NCBI RefSeq assembly: GCF_013030985.1
Contig: NZ_WPYP01000004.1
Span: 62,001-126,000, forward strand
Direction of reading: 5' to 3'
Source of the DNA: Ruegeria arenilitoris
GTDB taxonomy: Bacteria; Pseudomonadota; Alphaproteobacteria; Rhodobacterales; Rhodobacteraceae
DNA length: 64,000 nucleotides
Shown here piece after piece: positions 44,682 to 53,933 of the stretch. The translations under genes were made by a program, and so were the position numbers. Below the pieces are notes generated by a model. It worked only from the letters and a program-made list of their open reading frames with translations. It did not search any database and was not told where the DNA came from. Within the stretch, counting starts at the first letter, position 1. Each line of letters opens with the position of its first letter.

Positions 44682-45308
44682 TCAGTTCCCGGCGATATAG
44701 TCTTCGGGAACAAAAAACGTGTAATCCCGGTCGGCAACGGCCTCGTGACAGTCATGGCAATAACCCACCGCTGAGGCGCGGAATCCCATTGTGTCACCGA
44801 ATAAGGACCCGTCCGGCAATACCATGATATAGCGCCAGTCGGCCGTGTCGGGGCTGGCGCCCTCGGCCAGTTTCTCCATCACGAACAGGGCGCCGGGATG
44901 GATATTGCCCTCATCCGTGACGGTCACGCTGTCCTTGGCCAGCACCGAACCTTTGGGCAGCTTTTCACCCTCCTGCAAGGTACCGTAATTATGCGCCATG
45001 CGATTGGCATAGCTGTTCACGAAACGCTGGCCATGGGTGGCCGAGATATAGGGCGCATCATTGAACAGCGGCCAGCTTTGGTAATTCATCAACTCATCCA
45101 GCTGCGCGGCACCATACCCGCGCGCCATACGCCGTTGCAGCGACTTGTAAATCTGCAACGCCTCGTCCTTCGACAAATCTGCCGGATTTTCAATGGCGAT
45201 ATGCGCGTTCTCGCCGGTGGATTGCGCAGCCGTTTGAGGGGCGGAAATGCCCGAAATCACCAACGCTGCAAGGAAAATCGAAAACAGTCTAATAAATCGT
45301 AACAACAT
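44682..45308 (-). CDS. Cytochrome P460-family periplasmic c-type heme protein
   Basis: This 208-residue protein has a signal peptide (about 1-28, AAQS region) and a single c-type heme site CHDCH at 184-188. The P460-type blocks WPLFNDAPYISATHGQRFVNSYAN (region 79-102), KGSVLAKDSVTV and DWRYIMVLPDGSLFG are present. Cytochrome P460 enzymes of nitrifiers oxidise hydroxylamine through a heme with a lysine cross-link; the family is also found in heterotrophs with unknown roles. No hydroxylamine, nitrite or NO metabolism genes are adjacent. It is monocistronic with a 234-bp AT-rich upstream region. Confidence 0.82.
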   Translation of the reverse strand: MLLRFIRLFSIFLAALVISGISAPQTAAQSTGENAHIAIENPADLSKDEALQIYKSLQRRMARGYGAAQLDELMNYQSWPLFNDAPYISATHGQRFVNSYANRMAHNYGTLQEGEKLPKGSVLAKDSVTVTDEGNIHPGALFVMEKLAEGASPDTADWRYIMVLPDGSLFGDTMGFRASAVGYCHDCHEAVADRDYTFFVPEDYIAGN

Positions 45309-45542
45309 ATTGATGGCCCACCTGGTTAATAAGGTTCGCCTGAACGCCGCCGGTCATGCCTAAAATAAGATAGCGGCCCTGAACAAACGCGCCACGACCG
45401 GAGAGCGGCTTTCACCGCTTTGTGCGCAAGAGTGAAATGCGCCCATCCCGCCTTGACGGTCGAAATATATCAAATTTTGCATTCAAAAAACAGCGGACCA
45501 AACATTAATTTATTGTCGCCCACTGCAGAACAATCGAATGGG
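45309..45542. other. Intergenic region between the P460 gene and rlmN
   Basis: The 234 bp contain no convincing gene on either strand. The part nearest rlmN (about 45460-45530) is AT-rich and the likely promoter area for the P460 gene. I saw only short inverted repeats (AGCGG/CCGCT) and no clear terminator for rlmN. Confidence 0.5.
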
Positions 45543-46730
45543 TCAGTTTTGCAGCCCGGCTTCGGCCTCGATCTGTTTGCGCGATTTGCGGGCACGCTCG
45601 GTGGCTGATTTCAACTGACCGCAGGCCGCCATGATATCCTCGCCGCGTGTTTTGCGGATGGGTGAGGCATAGCCCGCCTGATAGACGATATTCGCGAAGG
45701 CCCGGATACGGTTGTTCGAGCTGCGCTTATACGGTGCGCCCGGCCATTCGTTGAACGGGATCAGGTTGATCTTGGCCGGAATGTTGTGGCGCTTGATGTG
45801 GTCGATCAGGCGATGCGCGTCCTCGTCACTGTCATTGACGCCGTCCAGCATCACGTATTCAAAAGTGATCCGCTCGGAATTCGAAGCTTTGGGATAGCTG
45901 GCCAGGGCCTGCAGCAGCTCTTCGATGTTCCAGCGCTTGTTGATGGGAACCAGCACGTCGCGGGTTTCATCCGTGGTGGCATGGAAGGAGATCGCCAACA
46001 GACAACCGATTTCCTCGGCTGTGCGCGCAATCTCAGGCACCACGCCCGAGGTTGACAGAGTAATACGACGACGCGACAGGGAAATCCCCTCGGGGTCCAT
46101 GGCGATCTTCATCGCGTCGCGGACGTTTTCAAAGTTGTAAAGCGGCTCGCCCATGCCCATCAGAACGATGTTGGAAAGCAGGCGGGTTTCGTCCTTGGGT
46201 GCACCGGGAACCGGCCATTCCTCAAGATCGTCGCGCGCCATCATCACCTGCCCGACAATTTCCGCCGCCGTCAGGTTGCGTACCAGTTTCTGCGTACCTG
46301 TATGGCAGAACGAACAGGTCAGCGTGCACCCGACCTGGGACGAGATACACAGCGTGCCGCGATCCTCTTCGGGGATATACACCACCTCAACCTCATGCCC
46401 GCCCGCGATGCGGCACAGGTATTTACGGGTGCCATCTTCCGAGACCTGACGGGTCACAACCTCGGGAATTTCGATCACGAAACTCTCGGCCAGTTGCGCC
46501 CGATAGGCTTTGGCCAGATTTGTCATCTCACCAAAATCGCGCACACCCCATTGATAGATCCACTGCCAGATCTGTCCGGTCCGCATCTTGGCCTGTTTTT
46601 CCGGCGTGCCATGTTCGATCAGAACCGCGCGCAGCTGGTCGCGGGTCAGGCCGACAAGGTTAATCTTCCCCTCTGGCAATTTGCGGGGGATGGTCATGAC
46701 GTCTTGAGTGATCGGCGCTTTGGGCGACAT
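45543..46730 (-). CDS. rlmN: Dual-specificity RNA methyltransferase RlmN
   Basis: RlmN methylates C2 of adenine 2503 in 23S rRNA and adenine 37 of some tRNAs by a radical-SAM mechanism. The 395-residue protein has the radical-SAM cysteines Cys135, Cys139 and Cys142 ([14 protein letters not shown]), an N-terminal RNA-binding domain (20-90), and the C-terminal region with [13 protein letters not shown] carrying the mCys residue. Length and motifs match RlmN rather than Cfr. The ATG at 46730 is preferred; Met12 is an alternative. Confidence 0.95.
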   Translation of the reverse strand: MSPKAPITQDVMTIPRKLPEGKINLVGLTRDQLRAVLIEHGTPEKQAKMRTGQIWQWIYQWGVRDFGEMTNLAKAYRAQLAESFVIEIPEVVTRQVSEDGTRKYLCRIAGGHEVEVVYIPEEDRGTLCISSQVGCTLTCSFCHTGTQKLVRNLTAAEIVGQVMMARDDLEEWPVPGAPKDETRLLSNIVLMGMGEPLYNFENVRDAMKIAMDPEGISLSRRRITLSTSGVVPEIARTAEEIGCLLAISFHATTDETRDVLVPINKRWNIEELLQALASYPKASNSERITFEYVMLDGVNDSDEDAHRLIDHIKRHNIPAKINLIPFNEWPGAPYKRSSNNRIRAFANIVYQAGYASPIRKTRGEDIMAACGQLKSATERARKSRKQIEAEAGLQN

Positions 46731-46809
46731 GTGGCTATCTCAACGGATTCTGGCTTGGGATGCGCCTCTATATAGGAACATCCGCAAAGATCAAAAGGAA
46801 TCGTATCGA

Positions 46810-47187
46810 TCAATCGGCAAAGCGCAGCAACTCATCCACGCGCGCGCGCCCTAGATCGACCCGGCACGACGTGATCGCGATGCCGGTTCCCGACCCGCCA
46901 CCGTAGGAGGCGCCAATGGCCTCGCATTGCGCATCCCGGTAACTTTCCCAGGCTGATTGCGCGGCCTCCAATGCAGGCTGCGCAACGATGCGGCCCGTGA
47001 CATCATCCAACTCTTTGGCGGCCTGCACGGCAAAGCCGTAACTTTCCTCCAGCGCCTGAGCGACCCGGTCCTCCATCGCACTTACGCAGGCCCCGATTTC
47101 GACCTGCGATCCTGCGTCTGGGCACTCTAACGTCGGGTCCGCAAAAGCCGCGGATGGCAACAATAGTAAAAGCAAGACGTGGCGCAT
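46810..47187 (-). CDS. LprI-like (DUF1311) periplasmic protein
   Basis: The 125-residue exported protein has a signal peptide (about 1-16, ending AAFA) and a mature helical domain with the LprI/DUF1311 pattern: cysteines in LECPDA, IGACVS, AQCEAI and TSCRVD, plus AQSAWESYRDAQC. Members act as lysozyme inhibitors or are uncharacterised envelope proteins. The ATG at 47187 starts a normal signal sequence; the frame's upstream extension does not. Confidence 0.75.
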   Translation of the reverse strand: MRHVLLLLLLPSAAFADPTLECPDAGSQVEIGACVSAMEDRVAQALEESYGFAVQAAKELDDVTGRIVAQPALEAAQSAWESYRDAQCEAIGASYGGGSGTGIAITSCRVDLGRARVDELLRFAD

Positions 47188-47318
47188 GTTCCATTCCCGG
47201 CTGAGGCTTTGTGCGGGGTCACGATACCACGCGATCGGCGAAGGCCCCAAATACAGATCGGCCGCACCGACCAAGCCGATGCGGTCAAATTCTGGCCATC
47301 CGGGTCAGCTTAAACCCC

Positions 47319-47486
47319 TCAGATGCCCGCAGGCAGGATATCGCAATCCGCTGCATCCAGCGTTTTCACCGGATCTTCCGGGCCGCACTGCTCACCCGAG
47401 ACCGGGTAGGTGTCGGTATCTTTTTCACAGGCGCTCAGGAACATGGCGGCAGTCATCATGAAGGCGACAATGGTTTTGTTCAGCAT
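47319..47486 (-). CDS. Small lipoprotein, 55 residues
   Basis: The frame starts at the ATG complementary to 47484-47486 with an AAGGAG site just upstream. It encodes MLNKTIVAFMMTAAMFLSAC, with lipobox LSAC at 17-20, followed by 35 residues containing two more cysteines and ending ILPAGI. It is thus a membrane-anchored lipoprotein, probably of the outer membrane (Glu follows the acylated Cys). Function unknown; size and composition resemble small entericidin- or YgdI-like lipoproteins only loosely. A perfect 22-bp inverted repeat lies directly upstream. Confidence 0.7.
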   Translation of the reverse strand: MLNKTIVAFMMTAAMFLSACEKDTDTYPVSGEQCGPEDPVKTLDAADCDILPAGI

Positions 47487-47505
47487 AGGCAGGCTCCTTC
47501 CTTAT

Positions 47506-47527
47506 CTCTGAACTGATTAGTTCAGAG
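47506..47527. promoter_or_regulatory. Perfect inverted repeat upstream of the small lipoprotein gene
   Basis: CTCTGAACT (47506-47514), GATT, then AGTTCAGAG (47519-47527) is a 9-bp perfect inverted repeat, 20 bp before the start codon and just before the ribosome site. It could be an operator or a translational hairpin. Confidence 0.5.
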
Positions 47528-47599
47528 TTGTCGATCACTCACTTTGATACGGATCAATTTTTCAGGCAAACGTGGCGTCAAGCGAACGTGTTTTGCCCA

Positions 47600-47628
47600 A
47601 AAGAAAACCCCGCCGAATGACGGGGTTT
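47600..47628 (-). terminator. Rho-independent terminator of the IalB-family gene
   Basis: On the minus strand AACCCCG and CGGGGTT pair around an 8-nt loop and are followed by TTCTTTT. It lies 21 bp after the stop at 47649. Confidence 0.85.
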
Positions 47629-47648
47629 CGCGTGTCTGCGGATGGCGA

Positions 47649-48182
47649 TCAGTTCGTGCAGCGTTTTTGGGCGTCTTCCAGAGCTGCGGTGAACCCCAGC
47701 AACGAGAACGTGTCCTTGGTCTGCGTCCCGCGTTCGGACCGGGCCGTCACCACCGCCTCGGTGCCTTTTTTCATGGCCTCGATCACCTTGGGTTCCTGAC
47801 CTTGCGTCGCAGGCCAGGCCCATTCGCCGTCAGTGATGAACTCAAACTCCTGATCGTCGATCCGGACATTGACCGAAGAACCGGCCGCAAACGGGTAACC
47901 GCCGGTAAAGGACACCTGACCGGCGACGTTTTCGCTGGGCCGGAAGACCACAAACAGCAGAATGTCGCTGCGCCGCACCGATACCACGCGTCCACCGCGT
48001 GTGTTCACGGTTTCATCGGGTGTCGCCACGCTCCAGCATTCGGTGGGATCTTTTTCGACGAACACGCTCCAATCCGTCTTTGCGGCCACGCGATTGGTGC
48101 TGGACGCCTGTTGAGCGGTTGCAGTTGTGGCCATCCCTGCCACGCACAGGCCCGCGATCACGCGGACGAGTTTCGATCCCAT
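47649..48182 (-). CDS. Invasion-associated locus B (IalB) family protein
   Basis: This 177-residue exported protein has a signal peptide (about 1-23, ending ATAQ) and the IalB-type domain: DWSVFVEKDPTECWSVATP, then RGGRVVSVRRSDILLFVVF, then a C-terminal cysteine (KRCTN). Cys49 and the C-terminal Cys may form a disulfide. The family is widespread in free-living Alphaproteobacteria, where an invasion role is not expected. A strong AGGAGG site precedes the ATG and a terminator follows, so it is monocistronic. Confidence 0.82.
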   Translation of the reverse strand: MGSKLVRVIAGLCVAGMATTATAQQASSTNRVAAKTDWSVFVEKDPTECWSVATPDETVNTRGGRVVSVRRSDILLFVVFRPSENVAGQVSFTGGYPFAAGSSVNVRIDDQEFEFITDGEWAWPATQGQEPKVIEAMKKGTEAVVTARSERGTQTKDTFSLLGFTAALEDAQKRCTN

Positions 48183-48360
48183 CTGTCCAGCCTCCTAGCT
48201 CGACCTAAACCTCATACCCATCGGAAATACCTGCGCACCTTGCCGGTTCGTCTGTAAGTTGCGTATTCCGATGATTGTCGACATACACACACTAACGCAG
48301 GTTTCGCCACAGGCGAAAGGGCGATTGGCAGAATTTTGCGCATATTTGAGGAGGGTCCCG

Positions 48361-49359
48361 ATGACGCAGCCCGTAGCAATGACAGAACTGTGGCGCGGCC
48401 CATTGCTGGAAAGCCTGCATCTGGGTCACGCGGTGATCTGCGATGACAGCGGCCAGATCGTGCAAAGCTGGGGCGATCCGGATGTGACGATGTATCCCCG
48501 GTCCTCGGCCAAGATGATTCAGGGGCTGCCGCTGATCACCTCCGGTGCGGCTGCGAAGTACGGGCTGAATTCCGAGCATCTGGCACTGGCCTGCGCCTCG
48601 CATAGCGGCGCGCATATCCATACCGACCGCGTGACGGCCTGGCTGGACCATCTGGGCCTGACGGAACATGATCTGCGTTGCGGCCCGCAGGAACCACAGG
48701 ACATGGCCGCGCGCGACGGGCTGATTCTGGCTGATGACACGCCTTGCCAGATTCACAACAATTGTTCGGGCAAACATTGCGGCTTTCTGACCGTGGCGCA
48801 GCATATGGGCGCAGGGCCGGAATATCTGGAAATCGATCACCCTGTGCAGCAGGCTTGCTTATCTGCGCTTGAGGCCACCACCGGTGAAACCAGCCCGGCT
48901 TATGGCATCGACGGCTGCTCGGCCCCGAACTTTGCCACTTCGCTGGTGGGGCTGGCGCGATCGATGGCGTGGTTTGCCTCGGCCGCTGACCGGTCGGACC
49001 GGGCCAGTGATGCGGCGCAGCAACTGACCGCAGCAATGATCAAGCATCCGGAACTGGTGGCTGGTGAGAACCGCGCCTGTACCGAGCTGATGCGCGCCAT
49101 GGAGGGACGCGCCGCGATCAAAACCGGGGCCGAGGCCGTATTCGTCGCCATCATTCCGGAAAAACGCATGGGTGTGGCGCTGAAAATCACCGACGGCACC
49201 ACCCGCGCCAGCGAGTGCGCCATTGCCGCCCTTTTGGTCCACTTGGGCGTGCTGGAGGCCGAACACCCGGCCACCCGCAAATTCATGAACGCCATCCAAT
49301 ACAGCCGCCGCGGGATAGAATGCGGCGTGATCCGCCCAGCGCCGGGGTTTCCCGGCTAA
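48361..49359 (+). CDS. ansA: L-asparaginase II (Rhizobium AnsA type)
   Basis: The 332-residue protein of the thermolabile Rhizobium etli-type asparaginase family is distinct from the bacterial type I/II enzymes. It has the family blocks SSAKMIQGLPLI, ALACASHSGAHIHTDRV with its Ser-His, the NNCSGKHCGF cysteine/lysine motif and GIDGCSAPNFA. It hydrolyses L-asparagine to aspartate and ammonia in the cytoplasm. The frame extends 34 codons upstream, but the ATG at 48361 follows a GGAGGG site. Convergent with the YCII gene (3-bp gap). Confidence 0.88.
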   Translation: MTQPVAMTELWRGPLLESLHLGHAVICDDSGQIVQSWGDPDVTMYPRSSAKMIQGLPLITSGAAAKYGLNSEHLALACASHSGAHIHTDRVTAWLDHLGLTEHDLRCGPQEPQDMAARDGLILADDTPCQIHNNCSGKHCGFLTVAQHMGAGPEYLEIDHPVQQACLSALEATTGETSPAYGIDGCSAPNFATSLVGLARSMAWFASAADRSDRASDAAQQLTAAMIKHPELVAGENRACTELMRAMEGRAAIKTGAEAVFVAIIPEKRMGVALKITDGTTRASECAIAALLVHLGVLEAEHPATRKFMNAIQYSRRGIECGVIRPAPGFPG

Positions 49360-49362
49360 GGG

Positions 49363-49683
49363 TCACATTTCGATCGGATGCACCTCGGCCACTTCGACCG
49401 AGCCTGTTCCGCTCACGACCATGGGGCAGCCCTTGGCCATCTCGGTCGCGGCATCGATGCTGTCGGCCTTGATGACGGTAAAGCCCGAGGCCGGGTTGGC
49501 GCCGCCATTGTCGACAACGCCACCGGAACTGACCGTATAGGACTGACCCACCGGATTGCCGGGGATGTCCAGCGCGTCGCCCATGTTCTGGAACCACGCG
49601 CCCCAGGCGGCCATGGTTGCTTCGATTTCGGCAGGATCGGTGGGTGTGTGACCGCCGTGATAGACAAACAGAAATTGGGGCAT
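49363..49683 (-). CDS. YCII-related domain protein
   Basis: In this 106-residue protein of the YCII/dimeric alpha-beta barrel group the N-terminal QFLFVYHGG strand and central MAKGCPMVVSGTGSVEVAEVHPIEM end are typical. Many such proteins are encoded with SRPBCC and ArsR genes, as here, but their function is unknown; a detoxifying or lyase role has been suggested for relatives. Third gene of a probable operon after the ArsR and SRPBCC genes (24-bp gap). Confidence 0.8.
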   Translation of the reverse strand: MPQFLFVYHGGHTPTDPAEIEATMAAWGAWFQNMGDALDIPGNPVGQSYTVSSGGVVDNGGANPASGFTVIKADSIDAATEMAKGCPMVVSGTGSVEVAEVHPIEM

Positions 49684-49707
49684 TTCTCTTCCTCCGTGAT
49701 GAATTTC

Positions 49708-50133
49708 TTAAAACTGAGCTTCCAATTTGCGTAGCGACGAGGTCCAGCCTTGGTTGTGGTTCGCTGCGATCTCATCATCGCCCAGATCGCGATGATCCAG
49801 GATCAGGCGCGCGCCCTCGCCAGCCGGTTCGACGGTCAGCGTCACATGGCTTTCGGCACCGCGCTGGTCCTGATCATCATGCCAGCCCCATGTGAACCCG
49901 ACCGAGTTGGGCGGATCGACATGGGTGACCTGCCCCGAGACTTTGTATTGCTGGCCTTCGGCGTTCTGCATGACCGAATACCACGGTCCAAGTCGCGAGA
50001 AATCCAGATCATGCTCGGGCACATGCATCCCTTCGGGTCCCCACCACTGCAACAGCTTTGCACCGTCACTGATCCAGGCAAACAGGTTTTCCGGTGCGGT
50101 CGGGAACTCACGTTCCAGTTTCAGGTCGGCCAT
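49708..50133 (-). CDS. SRPBCC / AHSA1-domain protein
   Basis: The 141-residue START-like protein has the N-terminal LEREFPTAPENLFAWISDGAKLLQWWGPEG characteristic of AHSA1 (region 4-33) and a C-terminal helix with HNQGWTSSLRKLEA. The fold forms a hydrophobic ligand cavity. It overlaps the arsR-type gene by 13 bp and is followed by the YCII gene, a common ArsR-SRPBCC-YCII arrangement. The ligand is unknown. Confidence 0.85.
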   Translation of the reverse strand: MADLKLEREFPTAPENLFAWISDGAKLLQWWGPEGMHVPEHDLDFSRLGPWYSVMQNAEGQQYKVSGQVTHVDPPNSVGFTWGWHDDQDQRGAESHVTLTVEPAGEGARLILDHRDLGDDEIAANHNQGWTSSLRKLEAQF

Positions 50134-50456
50134 GAATTCTCCCTTTCAATCAAGTCGTTCAAACGGTCGAGGCTGCTCTCCCAGAACTGCCGTTTCGAGA
50201 TGGTCCACTCGGCAATCGCCCGCAGCCCTTCGGGCTGGATAGAATACATCCGCTGGCTGCCCTGAACGCGTTGCCGCACCAAGCCAGCTTCGCGCAGCAC
50301 CTTCAGATGGCGCGAGATCGCGGCACCGGACATGCCGCGCCCTTCGATCAGGTCACCGGCGGGCAGTTCTCCGTCCTGCATCAACTGCTCGACGATCGAG
50401 AATCGGGTGGCATCGGACAAGGCCGAGAATGTGGTCAGAAGCGTGTTCATGACCAT
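50121..50456 (-). CDS. ArsR-family winged-helix repressor
   Basis: This 111-residue winged helix protein (about 5-85) shows FSALSDATRFSIVEQLM, MSGAAISRHLKVLREAGLV (recognition helix) and GSQRMYSIQPEGL (wing). The metal-binding ELCVCDL motif of metal sensors is absent, so it belongs to the SRPBCC-linked, non-metal group. The start may be the ATG at 50456 or the one two codons on. A TTTAACA-N4-TGTTAAA palindrome directly upstream is the obvious operator. Confidence 0.85.
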   Translation of the reverse strand: MVMNTLLTTFSALSDATRFSIVEQLMQDGELPAGDLIEGRGMSGAAISRHLKVLREAGLVRQRVQGSQRMYSIQPEGLRAIAEWTISKRQFWESSLDRLNDLIERENSWPT

Positions 50457-50458
50457 CG

Positions 50459-50476
50459 TTTAACATTTTTGTTAAA
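50459..50476. promoter_or_regulatory. Candidate ArsR operator (perfect inverted repeat)
   Basis: TTTAACA (50459-50465), four T, then TGTTAAA (50470-50476) is a perfect 7-bp inverted repeat three bases from the repressor's first possible start codon. Confidence 0.6.
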
Positions 50477-50509
50477 TGAAGGGAAGCCCTAGACGTAAGC
50501 CCCTTGCGG

Positions 50510-51388
50510 TCAGACGTCGGCAAAGGCCGCGCGGGAATAGCCCTGCAGGTACAACAGCGCCGTCAGATCCCCGAAATTGACCCGAATGTCGCATTGCTGC
50601 GCGACCGAGGGCTTGGCGTGCAGCGCCACACCAGTTCCGGCCCGGCCCAACATGCCCAGATCATTGGCCCCATCGCCCACGGCCAGCACGTCAGCCTCGG
50701 ACAGGCCCAGCCGTTTGGTGATCTGTTCCAGAGCGTTCACCTTGGCCTGCTTGCCCAGAATCGGGCGCTGTACATCGCCGGTCAGCTTGCCGTTCTCGGC
50801 CAGCAGCGTGTTGGCGCGGTTTTCGTCAAAGCCCAGCTGCTCAGCCACTTTTGAGGTGAACGCCGTAAACCCGCCCGAGACCAAAGCCGCATAGCCGCCG
50901 TTCATACGCATGGTTGCAACCAGCTCGGCCCCGCCGGGCATCAGCGTGATGCGTTCCTCAAGCACCTTGTCGATCACCGCCTCATCCAGCCCTTTCAGCA
51001 AACCGACCCGTTCAATCAGCGCACCCTCGAAATCCAGCTCGCCATTCATCGCCCGCGCCGTGATGTCTTTGACCCGGTCGCCGACGCCGGCCTCGTCGGC
51101 CAGTTCGTCGATACATTCCTGCCGGATCATCGTGCTGTCCATATCGGCCAGCAGCATCAGCTTGCGGCGCTTTCCGAGGGGCTGCACGATCAGGTCGATC
51201 TCCAACAGCTGCAGCTCGGCCCAGACCACCTCTTGATTGTCGGTCAGGGCCGGGAACCTGAATTCGGCGGCCTCATTCTCGCTCAGCCAGACTGGATCCG
51301 ACCCGCCCCAGGCATTGCAAAGCGTCTCGACCACAGCCTCGTCCAGCTTTGGCAGATTCGGGTTGGTCAACAGAGTGGCTACGTACAT
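50510..51388 (-). CDS. serB: Phosphoserine phosphatase SerB
   Basis: SerB hydrolyses phosphoserine to serine, the last step of the pathway whose other genes (serA, serC) lie at the right end of the window. In the 292-residue protein an N-terminal regulatory domain (about 1-72) is followed by the HAD phosphatase with nucleophile Asp82 in LLADMDSTM, SGGFTAF and VGDGANDLGML near 242-253. The ATG at 51388 gives the family N-terminus MYVATLL. Unlinked to serA/serC by about 10 kb. Confidence 0.93.
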   Translation of the reverse strand: MYVATLLTNPNLPKLDEAVVETLCNAWGGSDPVWLSENEAAEFRFPALTDNQEVVWAELQLLEIDLIVQPLGKRRKLMLLADMDSTMIRQECIDELADEAGVGDRVKDITARAMNGELDFEGALIERVGLLKGLDEAVIDKVLEERITLMPGGAELVATMRMNGGYAALVSGGFTAFTSKVAEQLGFDENRANTLLAENGKLTGDVQRPILGKQAKVNALEQITKRLGLSEADVLAVGDGANDLGMLGRAGTGVALHAKPSVAQQCDIRVNFGDLTALLYLQGYSRAAFADV

Positions 51389-51456
51389 GGTCGGTCTCCT
51401 GCAGGCTGTTCTGCGCATATCGCAGAGACAGCCAATTCACCAGAGACCTTATGCGT

Positions 51457-53139
51457 TTACCCCAGGATGCCGGGCAGGCGCAGACCATGTGCGCGGGCGC
51501 AGTCCTTGGCGATCTCATACCCCGCATCCGCATGACGCCACACGCCTGAGGCCGGATCGTTCCACAGAACCCGCTCCAGCCGTCGGGCGGCGTCTTCGGT
51601 GCCGTCGGCGCAGATCACCACGCCCGCGTGCTGGCTGAACCCCATACCGACCCCACCGCCGTGATGCAGCGATACCCAGGTCGCCCCGCTGGCGGTGTTT
51701 ATCAACGCGTTCAGCAAGGGCCAGTCTGAGACCGCGTCCGAGCCGTCCAGCATCGCCTCGGTTTCGCGGTTGGGGCTGGCGACCGAACCGCTGTCCAGAT
51801 GGTCGCGACCAATGACAACCGGCGCTTTCAGCTCGCCATTGGCGACCATCTCGTTGAAGGCCAGCCCGGCACGGTGACGATCCCCCAGCCCGATCCAGCA
51901 GATACGCGCGGGCAGGCCCTGGAACGCGATCCGCTCCCGCGCCATATCCAGCCAACGGTGCAGGTACTCGTTCTCGGGGAACAGCTCCTTCATCTTGGCG
52001 TCGGTCTTGTAGATATCCTCGGGGTCGCCGGACAGGGCGCACCAGCGGAACGGGCCAATCCCCTTGCAGAACAGCGGGCGGATATAGGCCGGAACAAAGC
52101 CGGGGAAGGCAAAAGCGTTCTCCAACCCTTCATCCTGCGCCACCTGCCGGATGTTGTTGCCGTAATCCAACGTCGGAACGCCCGCATTCCAGAAATCAAC
52201 CATCGCAGCCACGTGCTGTTTCATCGAGGCACGAGCGGCCTTTTCCACTGATTTAGGGTCTGTTTCCCGCTTTTCACGCCATTGCGCCATAGTCCAACCC
52301 AAGGGCAGATAACCGTTGATCGGATCATGGGCACTGGTCTGGTCAGTGACGATATCGGGGCGCATCCCGCCTTCGGCCATGCGGCGGTAAATCTCGGGGA
52401 AAATCTCGGCGGCATTGCCCAGCAGCCCCACGGACTTCGCCTCGCCCGCCTTGGTCCAGCGGTCGATCATCTCAAGCGCTTCGTCCAGCGTTTCCGCCTT
52501 TTCATCGAGGTATTTGGTCCGCAGGCGGAAATCGATGCTGTCCGGGTTGCATTCGACTGCCAGACAGCAAGCCCCGGCAAAGACGGCGGCCAGCGGCTGC
52601 GCGCCGCCCATGCCACCCAGGCCACCGGTCAGAATCCACTTGCCGGTCAGGTCACCGCCATAGTGCTGACGCCCGGCCTCGGCAAAGGTTTCATAAGTGC
52701 CCTGAACGATACCCTGCGTGCCGATATAGATCCACGAGCCAGCGGTCATCTGGCCGTACATCATCAGGCCCTTCTTATCGAGCTCGTTAAAATGGTCCCA
52801 GGTTGCCCAGTGGGGCACAAGGTTGGAATTGGCGATCAGCACCCGCGGCGCATCCTTATGCGTGCGGATGATCGCAACGGGTTTACCGGACTGAACGATG
52901 AGGGTCTCATCCCCCTCCAAATCCTTCAAACCGGCCACGATAGTATCGAAATCCTTCCAGGTGCGCGCCGCGCGACCGATGCCGCCATAAACCACCAACT
53001 CATGCGGGTTTTCGGCCACATCGGGGTGCAGGTTGTTCATCAGCATCCGCAGCGGGGCCTCTGTCATCCAGCTCTTGGCATTCAGCTCGGGGCCGGTCGG
53101 CGGAAAGATGTCGCGGGTGTTCTTGCGAGGGTCGGTCAT
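51457..53139 (-). CDS. hutU: Urocanate hydratase
   Basis: Urocanase converts urocanate to imidazolonepropionate using NAD as an electrophilic cofactor. The 560-residue protein has the N-terminal [19 protein letters not shown] region, the NAD-binding [25 protein letters not shown] and the active cysteine in [14 protein letters not shown]. Length is typical. It is the last gene of the hutI-H-G-U operon; its ATG at 53139 overlaps the hutG stop by 4 bp. Confidence 0.96.
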   Translation of the reverse strand: MTDPRKNTRDIFPPTGPELNAKSWMTEAPLRMLMNNLHPDVAENPHELVVYGGIGRAARTWKDFDTIVAGLKDLEGDETLIVQSGKPVAIIRTHKDAPRVLIANSNLVPHWATWDHFNELDKKGLMMYGQMTAGSWIYIGTQGIVQGTYETFAEAGRQHYGGDLTGKWILTGGLGGMGGAQPLAAVFAGACCLAVECNPDSIDFRLRTKYLDEKAETLDEALEMIDRWTKAGEAKSVGLLGNAAEIFPEIYRRMAEGGMRPDIVTDQTSAHDPINGYLPLGWTMAQWREKRETDPKSVEKAARASMKQHVAAMVDFWNAGVPTLDYGNNIRQVAQDEGLENAFAFPGFVPAYIRPLFCKGIGPFRWCALSGDPEDIYKTDAKMKELFPENEYLHRWLDMARERIAFQGLPARICWIGLGDRHRAGLAFNEMVANGELKAPVVIGRDHLDSGSVASPNRETEAMLDGSDAVSDWPLLNALINTASGATWVSLHHGGGVGMGFSQHAGVVICADGTEDAARRLERVLWNDPASGVWRHADAGYEIAKDCARAHGLRLPGILG

Positions 53140-53933
53140 TGCGTAAGCTCCAATGCGGTGTCTTGGATGGCATCCAGAATATCGCGCAGCCAACGGCGCA
53201 GGCGGTCGGCTTTGGCGGCGTCATAGCTCCACGGGGCAGCCTCGGTGGACAGGTAGGTAGACTGCGCCAGTTCCATCTGAACGGCGTGTATGCCTTCGGC
53301 CGGGCGACCATAGTGTCGCGTGGTCCATCCGCCCCGGAACCGGCCGTTCAAAACGGTGCTATAGGGGGAGGACCCTGCAAATTTCTTTGCAACAGACTCT
53401 ATTTTTGACGAGCAAGTCGCCCCGCCATCCGTTCCGATATTCATATCCGGCAAAGTGCCGTCGAACAGGTAGGGAATGTGGCTGCGGATCGAATGGCAAT
53501 CGAACAGGACCGCCACACCATGACGGTCGCGCACGCGCTGCAACTCATCGGCAAGTGCCGCGTGATAGGGCGCGTGATAGGCCTGCCGTCGCAGGCCGAT
53601 CTCGTCGACTGAGGGTTCCTGGCCATCCAGCCAGATCGGGTGTCCGTCAAAATCGGTCAGAGGCACCAGCGTCGTTGTATTCTGGCCGGGGTAAAGCGAC
53701 ACCCCTTCGGGATCGCGATTGGCGTCGATGACATAGCGATGGACATGGGATTGCACCACGGTCGCATCGGCCAATATCCCTTCATAGAGCCTGTTTATAT
53801 GCCAATCCGTGTCCGCCAGCGCATGCCCTGTGTCGTTGAGACTGGCCGCGAGGTCTTCGGGCACGAAAGTCCCGCCATGGGGCTGGCCCAGCACAATCGG
53901 GCTGTCCCCGCGCTGTACGCTGACCACCTGCAT
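53136..53933 (-). CDS. hutG: N-formylglutamate deformylase (amidohydrolase)
   Basis: HutG hydrolyses N-formylglutamate to glutamate and formate, the last step after HutF. The 265-residue zinc-dependent enzyme shows [13 protein letters not shown] near the start, the HDFTRYP-like region [16 protein letters not shown], and [13 protein letters not shown] with metal-binding Asp/His. The ATG at 53933 overlaps the hutH stop (TGATG); a GTG one codon earlier is the alternative. Its presence with hutF indicates the five-step pathway releasing formate rather than formamide. Confidence 0.92.
   Translation of the reverse strand: MQVVSVQRGDSPIVLGQPHGGTFVPEDLAASLNDTGHALADTDWHINRLYEGILADATVVQSHVHRYVIDANRDPEGVSLYPGQNTTTLVPLTDFDGHPIWLDGQEPSVDEIGLRRQAYHAPYHAALADELQRVRDRHGVAVLFDCHSIRSHIPYLFDGTLPDMNIGTDGGATCSSKIESVAKKFAGSSPYSTVLNGRFRGGWTTRHYGRPAEGIHAVQMELAQSTYLSTEAAPWSYDAAKADRLRRWLRDILDAIQDTALELTQ

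Noticed and set aside
45414-45455. Possible partial copy of the 36359-36454 palindrome (shared GAAATGCGC and CGCTTTG words)
   Set aside because: Only short words are shared, in a different order and without the paired arms, so chance similarity is sufficient.
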